From: Papio anubis
Taxonomy: Eukaryota > Chordata > Mammalia > Primates > Cercopithecidae
Assembly (NCBI RefSeq): GCF_008728515.1
Contig: NC_044983.1
Coordinates: 129,203,139-129,267,138 of the forward strand
Direction of reading: 5' to 3'
DNA length: 64,000 nucleotides
The translations under genes and the position numbers were made by a program. Below, piece by piece: positions 23,481 to 34,420 of the stretch (its first letter is position 1; every line of letters begins with the position of its first letter). The notes under the pieces were generated by a model, which saw nothing but the letters and a program-made list of their open reading frames with translations, did not search any database and was not told the DNA's origin.

Positions 23481-23735
23481 TACAGATGCTCTTTGACTTA
23501 CGAGGCTACCTCCCGAAAAACCCATCATAAGCAGAAAATATCATAAGTTGAAAATGCATTTAATACATCTAACCTGCTGAATATTAGCCTACCTCAAACA
23601 TGCTCCAAACACTTACCTTACCCTACAGTTGGGCAAAATCATCTAACACAAGGTTTATTTTATAATAGGATGTGGAATATCTCATGTAATGTATTGAATA
23701 CTGACAGAGAAAAACAGAATGGTTGTATGGGTACT

Positions 23736-25030
23736 ATCAACTAAAATCACACAATATAAATTTGGAAAGGAGACTTTATTTCTTATAAAGGGTTTCAGCC
23801 CGCAGGGTGGCCATCTGACAGGCTGAGAAGTGCAATCTTTGGTCAAAGCCATTAGCAGATCTTCAAGAGAGGGAAAGATGAGATGGGAATCTATGTTGCA
23901 CAGGTTGGCCAAGTGTACACATTCAACAGGTTATAGGAGGAGCTATGAAAACTCATGAAGGGGGAAGAGTATTCTATTTATGTATACAGAGTAAACATGT
24001 ATGTTACCTGCAGCCCATGTTCACATTGGCATGGAGACTTAATATTTAAATGTATCACAATTGGGCCCCATATGTCAAAATGTGAAATGAGGACACAAAG
24101 GCACTCCATGCACAGCCTCTGTAAATCAGCCAGAATCAGTCCAGAGTCAGTGATCTTTTTTTTTTTTTTTCAGGTGGAAGTTACTGAAATCAATCTCTTG
24201 TTCAATTGAAGCTATAGTTATGGCTTGTGGAGCAGGGAGTAAGTCAGTGTCTGGCAGTAGATGAGCTGCAATTGTTTTCATGTTGCTTATTTTGAGGCCA
24301 GTGCTTGATTAGCTGCTAGAGAAAAAGAAAAATCTTGTGGCAGTTAGAAAATAGTTCATCCTTTCAGTGTTGGGCGTAATATGGTTTGGTTGTGTGTCCC
24401 CATCCAAATGTTATTTTGGATGATAATCCCTATAATCCCCATGTGTTGAGGGAGGAACCCAGTGGGAGGTGATTGGACCATGGGAGCAGTTTCCCCCATG
24501 CTGTTCTCATGATTGTGAGTTCTCACAAGATCTGATGGTTTTGTAAGGGGCTCTTTCCTCTTTGCTCCTCAGTCTTCTCTCTCCTGCTGCCTTGTGAAGA
24601 AGGTGTCTTCTTTCCCTTCTGCCATGATTGTAAGTTTCCTGAGGCCTCCCCAGCCACACGGAACTGTGAGTCAATAAAACCTCTTTCCTTTGTAAATTAC
24701 CCAGTGTCTGGTGGTATCCTTATAGCAGTGTGAAAATGGACTAAAACAGGGTGTGTGACTTAATCCTTATTTGGCATGGTCTTAGGTTCTATTCATAATT
24801 TGATATCTTATTGCCACAAAGAGTTCATGCCATCAATCTTACAATCTCCGTTTTAACATCAATGCTGGTCACTTATGTCTATACTGTAAAAGGGAGGGAG
24901 TTTAATAAAGTGTGTCTCTGACCTCCCATCCTGTCATGGTTTGGAATCCAGTTTTTAATTAAGTTTTCTCTGAGGTCCCCTGGGTTGGAGGAGATCAGGT
25001 AGGGGATTTAGATTTTATTTTTGGTGCTCA
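23736..25030 (-). mobile_element. ERVL-type solo LTR, MER21-like, split by an MST LTR
   Basis: GTACT occurs immediately on both sides (23731-23735 and 25031-25035), a 5-bp duplication expected for ERVL elements, and the target text continues the Tigger7 sequence. The right end 'AGATTTTATTTTTGGTGCTC' and the left part, whose complement has ATAAGAAATAAAG as a polyadenylation region, fit a minus-strand LTR. An MST LTR occupies 24377-24748. MER21 is my best family guess. Confidence 0.7.
24377..24748 (+). mobile_element. MST-type MaLR solo LTR
   Basis: 'ATATGGTTTGGTTGTGTGTC', 'ggtgattggaccatgggagcagtttcccccatgctgttctc', 'gatctgatggttttgtaagg', 'gcctccccagccacacggaactgtgagtcaataaaac' and the 3' end 'gtgtgaaaatggactaaaaca' give a complete LTR. 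Flanking GGGCG (24372-24376) and GGGTG (24749-24753) are a 5-bp duplication with one difference. It interrupts the ERVL-type LTR. Confidence 0.93.
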
Positions 25031-25184
25031 GTACTCATCATTAACATACACAGCTAAAAGCGCACTGGGCCTGAAGAATGTTTGAAGCATTAAACTAAAA
25101 TTAATTGCTGGTTGATGGGGAAGCTATAGCAACAGGGTCATCGATTTCTCTCTTCTGATGAAGAGAACAGAAGGGAGGCTGGAA

Positions 25185-25726
25185 CAGCAGTCCCCAACCT
25201 TTTTGGCACCAGGGACTGGTTTCATGGAAGACAGTTTTTCCATGGGCCTGCGTTTGGAATGCTTCCATCGAGGGGATGGTTTTCTGATGCTTCAAGCACG
25301 TTACGTTTATTGTGCACTTCATTCCTATTATTATTACATTGTAATAGATAATGAAATAATTATACAACTCGCCATAATGTAGAATCAGTGGGAGCCCTGA
25401 GCTTGTTTCCTGCAACTAGAGAGTCCCATCTGGAGGTGATAAGAGACAGCGACAGATCACTGGGCATTAGATTCTCATAAAGAGTGTGCATCCTATATCC
25501 TTTGCATGTGCATTTCACAATAGGGTTCACGCTCCTATGAGACTCTAATGCCACTGCTGACCTCACAGGAGGTGGAGCTCCAGTGGTAATGCAAGTGATG
25601 GGGAGTGGCTGTAAATACAGATGAAGCTTTGCTCGCTCACCCGCTGCTCATCTCCTACTGTGCAGCCCAGTTCCTGAAAGGACACAGATAGATACCGGTC
25701 TGTGGCACAGGGGTTGGGGACTCCTG
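25185..25726 (+). mobile_element. hAT-like non-autonomous DNA transposon
   Basis: Inverted ends CAGCAGTCCCCAACC and GGTTGGGGACTCCTG bound a 542-base unit. The 8-base flanks GGCTGGAA and GGCTAGAG agree at six positions, which fits the 8-bp duplication of hAT elements better than the TA of Tigger-type MER2. It sits in the 3' untranslated part of the surrounding Tigger7. Exact family not certain. Confidence 0.75.
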
Positions 25727-25739
25727 GGCTAGAGATTGG

Positions 25740-27441
25740 CAGGTAAAGGCACTGAGGTACCAACACTGTATAGCGTTCTTCAGAAGGATATCAAATTTTG
25801 ACTGCATAGTTTTTTTCTTCTTGTTATATATTTCCCTAGAGCAAGCATGACCATCCTGTTTCTGCTGGTTGGCTCCTGTGCATCTCTTACAATTGACCAT
25901 TTCTTCTAAAATCCATACACCACTTCTGATAGTAGCAAATACTTTAGCCAGTTTCTTTGCTGTTATCTTTCTTGGTGCCTCAGGTATAACTTCTCTTTCC
26001 TCTGCCTCCACTTCTTTACATTTTTTTTTTCCAGTTCAGTCTTCCAGGTCATCACTGAAAAGCTCTCCAGCATCAATGCCAACAAGGTCGGGAATATCCT
26101 CTTCATCAATGTCCAACTCTAGCTGTTCCCAAGCAGTAACATCTTGTGTTTTTTACTATTTCATCCACAGAAGAATTTTTGTTAAAGCCTTTGAATGTGT
26201 TCACAGGTGTTTTCAAAACTGTCTTTCAAAAGCCATTTATTCATTGCTGTGTGACTTCTTCCCATGCTGCAGTGATATTCTGGACAGCATTTAGGGTGTT
26301 AAAACCTTCCTAAAACTCAGAGCGTACAGCCAGATTCAGTCACTTCAACAGCCTGCACAAACGTTTGGCATAAATAGTATGCTTTGAACACAGCTATTGT
26401 GCCTTGGTCCGTTGGTTGAATCAGTGTGGTTGTGTATGTGCGGTGCCAAATACACAACTTTCACAGCAGCATGCATGTCCCCAGTGTGCTGCAGATGCCC
26501 TGGAGTATTGTCTAAGATCAGAAGAATCTTGAATGAGATGTTGTTTTGCCTACAATATTCGCTTGCCTGTGGAATAAAACTGCTTAAAACCAGTCTTCAA
26601 ACAATGCAGATGTCACCCAGGCTTTCTTGTTATAGAGCTAATGAAGGGAAATGCATACTTGCTCACATTTGTGAATGCTCTAAGGTTCCCCATGGTAGAT
26701 TAGGAAAGTCTTTTATTTGAACCTTGCAATACTTCCATCCCAAAGCAGCATTACACAGTTCTTGAATGCCTTGATCCTGGCATTGTTTGGACTTTTTATG
26801 ACTGTATGTACTCTCCAGCATATGCTTCCGGAACAAGATTGTTTTATTGACATTAAATATTTGTTCCAGCAAATATTTCTAATTCACAATTACCCTCTGC
26901 AGCCCTTTCTTAAGAGCTTCAGCACCTTCAGTATCAGCACTTGCTGCCTCACTACTGACCTTCATGTTATAAAAATTACAGTGACTTATGAAGCATTGGA
27001 ACTGCCCATGCCTTGCTATAAGCATTTTGTGTACATGAGGTCGCTGGAATTCTCTTTTAGTATATTGAAAAAACTTCTTGCCTTAGTCTCGACCATTAGT
27101 AGAATAAGTGATGTGGACTTCTGTATCTGGTCTTCTGTCCACATGACAAGTAATTTTTTTATATCATAAATCTGCTCAGCTCTTTTCTTCATGGTGATGA
27201 TGGATTTAACCAATGCTGACAATTTCACATATTACTGATTTACTTCTTATCCTTTAAGACGGTCGAGGTAGTGGATTGTGAAAGTCCTAACTCCCCTCGC
27301 ACTGGTCATTACTGGCTTGCTGCCTTTATGCCAGGCAATTACCTTGAGTTTCATCTCAAGAGTAATTGCCTTCCTTTTCTTCTCGCCAGAAGCAGGAGAC
27401 ACAGATGGGCATTTTGTAGACATGACGGCATGTGAAAACAC
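25740..27441 (-). pseudogene. Tigger7-type transposase, degraded
   Basis: Read on the minus strand. The N-terminal piece at 27247-27441 contains KKRKAITLEMKLKVI, the start of the CENP-B/pogo-type helix-turn-helix DNA-binding domain. Next come 27016-27228 (MKKRAEQIYDIKKLLVMW) and 26663-26872 (LEQIFNVNKTILFRK, where the family has a conserved acidic catalytic residue after 'N.D'; here asparagine-lysine replaces it). The C-terminal piece is at 25655-26011. Frames shift and stop repeatedly, so no active enzyme is possible. The family cuts and pastes at TA sites through a DDE catalytic domain. Confidence 0.85.
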
Positions 27442-27739
27442 TAAACACTGTTTACCACCATGATCCTGTGGCTGACTGGGAGCTGTGACTTGCTACGGCA
27501 TCGTGGAAGAGTAATGCTAGCAAAGGAGAAGATCAAAATCTGAAGTATGGGTTCTAGTGAATGTGTATCACTTTTGCATCATGATAAAGTAATGCTACCA
27601 CAGGAAAGATCAAAATTTAAAATGTCATTTCTAGTGAATACATATCACTTTTTCATCATGATAATGTAAAAAAGTCAAGTCAAAACATCATAAGTTGGGA
27701 ACCATCTGTAGTCTGTTTTATAAAACCTTTATAAAATTT

Positions 27740-28149
27740 ATTTCTCTCCATTGACCTTGTTAATGTTACAAGAATGTTACCTGAATTCCACTCACACCCA
27801 TCTAACCTCTAACCAGATCAAGAAATAGAACAATCCTGGAATCACATACATTCCTCTTAGGCCGTGACCTGCTACTCCCTCTTCCCAGAGGCAAGCACAG
27901 TTCTTGCTTCTCCTGCTCCAGGTTAATGATGCTAGTTTATAAACTGTGTATTAGGTTATAATGTGGTATCCCCTTATTATACCTAGTGTTTTTCCCTAAT
28001 GACATGACTGTGTACTTTATTATGCGGTTGTATGTAACAAAGTTTAACTCATTTCCATGGGTGTTTTGTTTCCCATTGTATAGACATAACATGATATGTT
28101 GATCCATTTCTTATGACAGACATGTGGGTGGCTACCAGTTTGGGGCTTG
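27740..28149 (-). mobile_element. L1M 3' UTR and ORF2 end, first part
   Basis: 'CAGATCAAGAAATAGAACAA' and 'cattgtatagacataacatgatatgttgatccatttc' are typical of the reverse-complement 3' region of old L1M elements. The element resumes at 28796. Confidence 0.7.
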
Positions 28150-28795
28150 TCATAGGTCGTGTTTCCTAGAAGCATAACTTAAGACAGGAATTCTTGTACA
28201 AGTGATTCATTGAGAAGCCGTTTTTAGGAGAAACCAGTAACGAGGTGAAGGAAGCAGGATGGGGAAAGTTCTGTGGCTAGGGGAGAAGCTGATGGTGAAT
28301 GTGGGTTCAGGTAAAGCCCAGCCCCAGTCTGATTCTGTAGGAAGTTCTGGAGCATAAATTCCACCACGGAATCTGGTTTGCCTTAAGGAAAGAGAGTGAG
28401 GCTTTTGCATTCTCCAGTAGTCAGTCTGGGCTCCAGGCCACCCAAGGTGGTGCGTATGAATTTACCTCTTAGGAACTTTTGCGGAAGGCAGTCCCAATTG
28501 CTCAGGGCAGTGCTCTGAGAAGGTTGCAGGTAGAAGCCATTGACAGTGGCCACTGCAACAGGAAAGCAGATGACATTGGGGGGCACTTTTAACAGTGTCT
28601 GCTTCAGCTGATATGAAACATGCTGCTATTGGGGTCAGGACTAGTGTGAGGCAAGGGAGGCACCTAGGGAACAAAATTGAAAGAACCAATCACCCTCAAG
28701 TCTCTGCAAAGTGCAGGATCAGCACTTATATGATCCTGAGAATGACAAGCTATTTCAATTGTGCACCCTAGGTGCCTGGCTGACCTCACCCTAGT
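28150..28795. other. Unassigned insert within L1M
   Basis: The L1M match stops at about 28150 and resumes at about 28796. The 0.65-kb block between resembles an interspersed repeat ('tcagctgatatgaaacatgctgc', 'ggtcaggactagtgtgagg') that I cannot name. Several short minus frames lie here without known domains. Confidence 0.5.
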
Positions 28796-29479
28796 CCAGG
28801 ACTTGCTGCTATGAACACTTTGTACTTCTTTAGTGCATACATGCCTATGCATCTGCTGGATATAGAATTAGAGTAGAATTGCTAAGCCATAGAGTGCGTG
28901 GGTATGTTTATGTCCACCTTTAGTAGATATGGCCTAATAGTTTTTCAAAAATGGTTGTATCAGTTTTCACACCCACTAACAGGGTATTGAATTCCAGTGC
29001 TACATATTCTTTGTATTTTCAGTTTTTCTAATTTTAGCCATTCTGGTCAGATATATTGGAATCTCAGTGGGTTTAATTTGTATTTTCCTGATTACTAGTG
29101 ACATTAAACACATTTTCATATTCATTAATTATGCATTGTTTAGTGCTTTTGTTTTTTATTTGTCCAATTGTGTTTGTTGTCTGGTTTTTATTGATTTATA
29201 GGAGAGAGAGAGAGAGAGAGAAAATAAGAGAGTATTATCCTGGATACAAATTCTTTGTAGATAATATTTATTGAAAACATCTTGTTCCCACCCTGTGGCT
29301 TTCTATTTACTCATTTAATGGCATCTTTTGATGAACAGAAGTTCCTAATTTTAACATAGTCCAACTCTTAGCAATCTTTTTTATAAATTTTGTTTATTTT
29401 TGTGTTCTGTATAAGAAACTGTCGCTACCCCAAGATTATGTATATTTTACTTTATCTTCTAGAAGTTTTATAGTTTATA
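28796..29479 (-). mobile_element. L1M ORF2 3' part, second part
   Basis: 'CTGGATATAGAATTAGAGTA' then 'gaattgctaagccatag', 'gtatttcctgattactagtgacattaaacacattttcat' and 'ggatacaaattctttgtagata' are the reverse complement of the L1 ORF2 C-terminal region. A (GA)n run at 29202-29221 lies inside. Confidence 0.85.
29202..29221. repeat. (GA)n simple repeat
   Basis: Ten perfect GA units inside the L1M fragment. Confidence 0.9.
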
Positions 29480-30838
29480 TTCTAATAAATTTTTATTTTA
29501 AGGTAGCTTTAGATTTCCAGACAAGCTGTAAAGATAATGCAGAAAGTTCTCATGTATTCTTCACTCAGTTTCCCCTATGGTTAGCATCTTACATTACTGT
29601 GGCACATTTCCCACAGCTAGTGAATCAATACTGATGCATTATTATCAACTAAAGTCCTTACTTTATTGAGATTTTCTTAGTTTTTTCCAATATCTTTTTT
29701 TTTTTTTTTTTAATTTTTGAGACAGTGTCTCGCTCCATCACCTAGGCTGGAGTGCAGTGGCACGGTCTCAGCTCACTGCAATCTCTGCCTCCCTGATTCA
29801 AGTGATTCTCCTGCCTCAGCCTCCTGAGTAGCTGGGATTACAGACACCTGCCACCACGCCCGGCTGATTTTTGTATTTTAGTAGAGATGGAGTCTCACCA
29901 TGTTGGCTAGGCTGGTCCCAAATCCAATATCTTCTATCTGTTTCAGAATCCCACTCAGGATACCACATTATGTTTAGTCATCATGTCTGCTTAGACACCT
30001 ATGGCTGTGATAATTTCTTAGATTTCTTTTTCTGTTTTTTATGACTTTGACAATTTTGAAGAGTTTTAATCAAATGTTCATAGAATGTCCCTCAATTTGG
30101 ATCTGTCTGATGTTCTCTCCTGCTTAGACTAGGGAGATGGGGTTTTGGGAGAAAGACACAGAAGTGAAGTGTCTTCCCAAAACATGGTCTCAAGGATACA
30201 TGCTATCAACATGACTTGTCACTGATGATGTTAATTCTGATCCCCTGGCTAAAGTCATGCTGCCAGTTTTTTCCACTGTGGCGTCACTATCCTCTCCTCC
30301 TTTTCTACACTGTACTCTGGGGCAAGTTCCTAAGCATAGTTTGGAACTTAAGGTTCTAGGTTCTACCTCCTTGAGGGCAGAGAAGATACATAAATTATTT
30401 GAAATTCTTCTGTATGGTGGATTTGTCTCTTTCTCCTCCTCCATTTATTTATTTATTTATTCAGTCATTTATTTATATTGACATGGATTCATGGATATTT
30501 ATTTTAGACTTTGAGTTATTTATTGTTTTGATCAAGTTGTTTCAGTTTTGACTAATGACTCTGTTGGCTCATGTGTCTTTATAATATGACCCAATCCTTC
30601 TTTTTTATTCCTTCTTTACTGTCTAGCACCTCAAGATTCTTCAGGTCAGTTTTGCATCTTCCATGCCCCCATCCTAGAATCAGCCATTTCTCTAAGAAGC
30701 CCTGGTTCCCTTTATTGGAGAATGGTATTAGAAACCAAGATCTGAGTGTTAGGTGTGCTTGTTATACTGGGGCAGGTGTCATTGTTTCTAGGCCTTCTCA
30801 GAGGACTGTTAGAGAAAAATTATTTAATGATATGTATT
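29480..30838 (-). mobile_element. L1M-type 3' region, interrupted by a truncated Alu
   Basis: 'CTCAGTTTCCCCTATGGTTA' followed by 'gcatcttacattactgtggcac', then after the Alu 'tagaatgtccctcaatttgga', 'gatgttaattctgatcccctggctaaag' and 'ggattcatggatatttattttagac' follow a familiar long L1M 3' untranslated pattern in reverse. It includes a (TTTA)n run at 30443-30476. Subfamily not assigned. Confidence 0.7.
29697..29922 (-). mobile_element. 5'-truncated Alu
   Basis: A poly-T run then 'GAGACAGTGTCTCGCTCCAT' through 'ccatgttggctaggctggtccc', stopping about 85 bases short of a normal Alu 5' end. The 11-bp duplication TCCAATATCTT lies at 29686-29696 and 29923-29933, so the Alu was truncated during insertion and not by a later deletion. 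Confidence 0.95.
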
Positions 30839-31153
30839 AAAGCTTGGTAAGGAAGATTTTATTCAAGGCCATCACAGTTTATGTAGGGGCTGCTGCAACA
30901 CATCTTCCAGTGGAGGAGAGAGATTGGATTCAACTCTGAGCAAGTGGGAAATGATAGCCAAGGAGCAGTATGGGAGTCAGTGAGTGAGAAATTACCAAGA
31001 GAAAACATCAGGGTAAAGGGAATTCTGGCTCAACTGACCTAAAAGGCTTATTGCTGAAGACAGGCCAGAGTCATCAGACATCACCTGGGGGTGGGGGAGG
31101 ATGAGGAACTTCATTAGATATCAAGGATGAGGGCTTCTCACTAAACTGAGTTA
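30839..31153 (-). mobile_element. Possible LTR, split by an MST LTR
   Basis: 'GTAAGGAAGATTTTATTCAA' at the left looks like the reverse complement of an LTR polyadenylation region (TTGAATAAAATC). The text seems to continue after the MST insertion at 31551-31690. Family not recognised. Confidence 0.4.
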
Positions 31154-31158
31154 GCAGG

Positions 31159-31545
31159 TGTACTGGTCCATTTTTGTACTGCTATAAAGAACTGCCTGAT
31201 ACTGGGTAATTTATAAAGAAAAGAAGTTTAATCGACTCACAGTTCAGCATGGTTAAGAAGGCCTCAGGAAACTTACAATCATAGTAGAATGCAAAGGAGA
31301 AGCAAGGCACCCTCTTCACAAGGCAGCAGGAAGGAGAATGAAGGCAGGAGTAACTACCAAACACTTATAAAACTTTCAGATCTCTTGAGAACTCACTCAC
31401 TATCACAAGAACAGCATGGGGGAAACTGTTGTCATGATCCAATTACCTCCACTTGGTCTCTCCCTTGATACGTGGGGATTACAGAGATTATGGAAATTAT
31501 AATTCAAGATGAGATTTTGGGTGGGAACACAGCCAGACCATATCA
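31159..31545 (-). mobile_element. MST-type MaLR solo LTR
   Basis: From 'TGTACTGGTCCATTTTTGTA' to 'cagccagaccatatca', complete, minus strand. Perfect 5-bp duplications GCAGG lie at 31154-31158 and 31546-31550. Closely similar to the LTR at 57105-57498. Confidence 0.95.
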
Positions 31546-31550
31546 GCAGG

Positions 31551-31984
31551 GTTCTTTGTTAAAACTGGAATTTGCAAGGAAGTGCACAGATTTTGCTAGC
31601 AAAAGATTCAGAAGCCTGACTAAAGTTTGTCCAAGCAAATAATCTTTGTCAGGACAGAGCTAAGAAATATGTATATGTGCCTTCAAACCATTTATACATG
31701 TATCACAGACATCTGTAATTATTTTTATGCCATCCAGTAGTATCTATATTAAGCTAAACTGATGGTTCCAACTTTAATTCAATATCACATCGATAATTCT
31801 AGTCTTTCTGCCTGTCTGTAACCTCCCAATTAAACGGTGAAAAATCTGGTTTCCACCACCTATTTACATATTGTTTAATCACTGTATGCATTCACAGTGG
31901 GTTGCAGAATTTTTTTGATACTGTTAGATATGAGTTCTAAATTTCTCTTCAAAAAATCAATATGTCAGTATGTTCAATTCTTTG
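31551..31984. other. Unassigned AT-rich sequence
   Basis: The first 140 bases may continue the LTR-like unit broken by the MST element. The rest is not recognised. Confidence 0.4.
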
Positions 31985-32392
31985 CCTTCTACTTTTAAAC
32001 TTAACTTCCTCATAAAGCAACCTTTTCTGATTACCTACTCCACCCTGACTCATTCCAATTTCCTGCTCATTCTCCACCCTGACTCATTATGATTTCCTGC
32101 TTTGCCATAACCATTTTTCCACCAAACCACTCACCCCATCACTCTTTAAATTAGCCAGTTGGAATTAGTTTCACCTGTGTGGTATAACCCTAGCCAATAG
32201 GGGAAGAAACAGCAGCGGGGGCCACATGTGTCAGGAATAAGACCCCCTTTTCCTCCCTTGTCCAGGTGTGCACTCACCATTGCTCCATCTGTGAGGTCAC
32301 ACCCTTCTATAGAAGTAAACTGCTTTGAGGAGAAGAAAAAAAGAAAATTTTATATTCAAGTGCTATTTCTTTTGCAAAACCAAAACTTTATA
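31985..32392 (+). mobile_element. Probable ERV1-type LTR
   Basis: 'TTAAATTAGCCAGTTGGAAT', 'ccctagccaatagggg' (a CCAAT-like block), 'ggtcacacccttctatagaagtaaactgcttt' and a following A/G-rich stretch resemble the U3-R-U5 layout of a class I LTR. A 34-bp tandem duplication lies at 32038-32105. Family not assigned, ends uncertain. Confidence 0.55.
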
Positions 32393-32395
32393 GCA

Positions 32396-32673
32396 AGACG
32401 GAATCTTGCTCTGTCACCAGGGTGAAATGCAGTGGCACGATCTTGGCTCACTGCAACATCCACCTCCCAGGTTCAAACGATTCTTCTGCCTCTACCTCCC
32501 GAGTAAGTGGGATTACAGGTACCTGCCACTACGCCCCACTAATTTTTGTATTTTAGTAGAGATGGGGTTTCACCATGTTGCCCATGCTGGTCTTCAACTT
32601 CTGGGCTCAAGTTATCTGCCCACCTCAGCTTCCTAAGGTGCTGGGATTACAGGTCTTAGCCACTGTGCATGGC
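32396..32673 (-). mobile_element. Alu without its poly-A tail
   Basis: Reads 'AGACGGAATCTTGCTCTGTC' to 'gccactgtgcatggcc', the reverse complement of a full-length Alu. There is no T run at the left, so the tail has been lost. Moderately diverged. Confidence 0.93.
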
Positions 32674-32675
32674 CT

Positions 32676-32770
32676 TCAATGTTGTTTTAATCTGTTTCCA
32701 TAAAGATAATTAATGTTGAGCATCTTTTAATATGCTTATTTACCATCAGTATATATTCTTTATTGAGGCA
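32676..32770 (-). mobile_element. L1M ORF2 fragment
   Basis: 'GAGCATCTTTTAATATGCTT' then 'atttaccatcagtatatattctttattgagg' is the L1 ORF2 C-terminal region in reverse. It resumes after the LTR at 33356. Confidence 0.75.
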
Positions 32771-33355
32771 TGTCAATCAAGGAAGATGACCAAGGCAAGA
32801 CTCAGTCATTTTAGATTTATTTGCCAAAGTTAAGGATATGCATCCTGGAGACAGGTCTATGCCTTTTTCTGAAGATGATTTTGAGGGCTTCACATTTAAA
32901 GAGGAAAGGGCAGGATATTGAGAAATACACAATTTTCATGTGAGGGCAGGTAGAGGAAAATGGTCATTCATGCCTTTGTCTGCCTCAATGAATCTGCATT
33001 TTTACATAAAATAACATAGACAATAGGGCAGAGGAAACAATCAGATATGCATTTGTCTAAGGTGGGCAGAGGAATGACTTTGAGTTCTGCCCTATATCCA
33101 GGCACCTGTGAAGATAAGCTATCCATTTACATTGCCATGGTGAGTTTTAACAGAAACACTTTAGGGTAAAGATCTTGGGGCCCACAAGGAATTTCCTTGC
33201 GTGCAAAATATTAGGGAGGCATATAGCTTTTCATCTCTGTAGCCACCTTGTTTAGGAACCAAAATGAGAGGCAGGTTGGCATGACCCAGTTTGCAGATTG
33301 ACTTTTCCCTTTGGCTTAGTGAATTTGTGATCTGAATATTTACTTTCCTTTCACA
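32771..33355 (-). mobile_element. Solo LTR inside L1M, family unassigned
   Basis: The L1M match stops near 32770 and resumes at 33356. The 585-base insert begins TGTCAATCAAGG and ends TTTCACA. Near the left, 'ATTTTAGATTTATTTGCCAA' has the reverse-complement look of an LTR polyadenylation region. No clean target duplication was found. Confidence 0.6.
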
Positions 33356-34420
33356 GGTGTCTGTTGAGACATTTTGCCTGTTTTAACTTGGGCAGTTTAT
33401 TTCTTTACTGTTGTATTTTAAGTCTTCTTTGGACATTCTTCATATAAGTCTTTTATCAGATATGTGATTTTCAATATTTCATCCCAGTATCTTTTCATTC
33501 TCTTAACAATGTTTTCACAGAGTAAAAAGTTTTAATTTTAATGAATTCCAACTTATCAATTTTTCTTTTATAATAAAGTCAACTTTTCAATTTTGCTGTA
33601 CTTTTCGCTATTGTATTGAAAACTCTGTATAAATATGCATCCACAAAAAATAAAATAAAAACTCATCACCAAACGTAAGGTCATGCAGATTTTCTCCATG
33701 TCTTCTTCTAGAAGCTTTCTAACTTTGCATTTTACATTTAGTTCCATGATCTGTTCTAGCTAATTAGAAGCTTTATTTCTTAAGCTTTTACATTTAGCTC
33801 TAAAAACCTCATGGAATTGATTTTTTTTTTTGTAGGGGACAAAATAGGGGTCAAAATTCTTTTTTTTCTCCATATGAATTTTAGTTGACACAGCACTATT
33901 TGTTGAAAAGATTGTCCATTACTCACTAGTCGGCAGTGTCACCTTTGTCAAAAATAAAGTGTCCTTATTTGGCTCTATTTCTGGACTTTATTCTGGTCCA
34001 TTGGTATATTTGTCTGGCCTTGTACCAAGGCCATACTGACTTAATTAGTGCAACTTTATAAGAAGTACTTATACTGGTTAGTGTAAATTCTCCAACTTTC
34101 TTCTTTTTTGATTGTCTTGGCTATTTTCTTTTGACTATTTGTATTTTCATATGAATTTGAGAACAAGCTTGAAATTTCCCTAAAGAAACTAGGAATCCTG
34201 GTTAAGACGGTATCAAATTTATAAATTGTGGATAATACAATATGAAATTTTAATAATATTATAACAACTCTTTCCAGGCATGAACATGATATATTCTGCC
34301 ATTTATTTGAGTCTTCTTTAATTCCCCTCAATAGTCTTTTATAATTTTTTTCGGTTGCAGAGTTCTTGAATACCTTTAATTAAATTTATATTTATGTATT
34401 TGGAGTTTTTTAGTTACTAT
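33356..34420 (-). mobile_element. L1M ORF2 body
   Basis: 'GTCTTTTATCAGATATGTGA', 'cacagagtaaaaagttttaattttaatgaattccaacttat', 'agcactatttgttgaaaagattgtcc' and 'ttctggactttattctggtccattgg' are the reverse complement of the ORF2 3' half. Frames are broken. Confidence 0.88.

Larger units (their letters stand above)
23483..27708 (-). mobile_element. Tigger7/MER44-like DNA transposon, nested
   Basis: The ends are imperfect inverted repeats: CAGATGCTCTTTGACTTACG at 23483 and CATAAGTTGGGAACCATCTG ending at 27708. Both are flanked by TA (23481-23482 and 27709-27710), the target duplication of pogo/Tc1-type elements. The left 250 bases match the MER44/Tigger7 terminus. A degraded transposase lies on the minus strand. 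The 4.2-kb span is inflated by an ERVL-type LTR carrying an MST LTR and by a hAT-like element; without them about 2.4 kb remains, near the length I recall for the autonomous element. No intact frame survives. Confidence 0.85.

Noticed and set aside
23483..25184. A provirus between LTR-like segments
   Set aside because: The LTR pieces are one LTR split by an MST LTR, inside a DNA transposon. No gag, pol or env text is present.
25655..26294. Opposed frames of 118 and 141 residues
   Set aside because: The minus frame is the Tigger transposase C-terminal remnant and the plus frame is its shadow.
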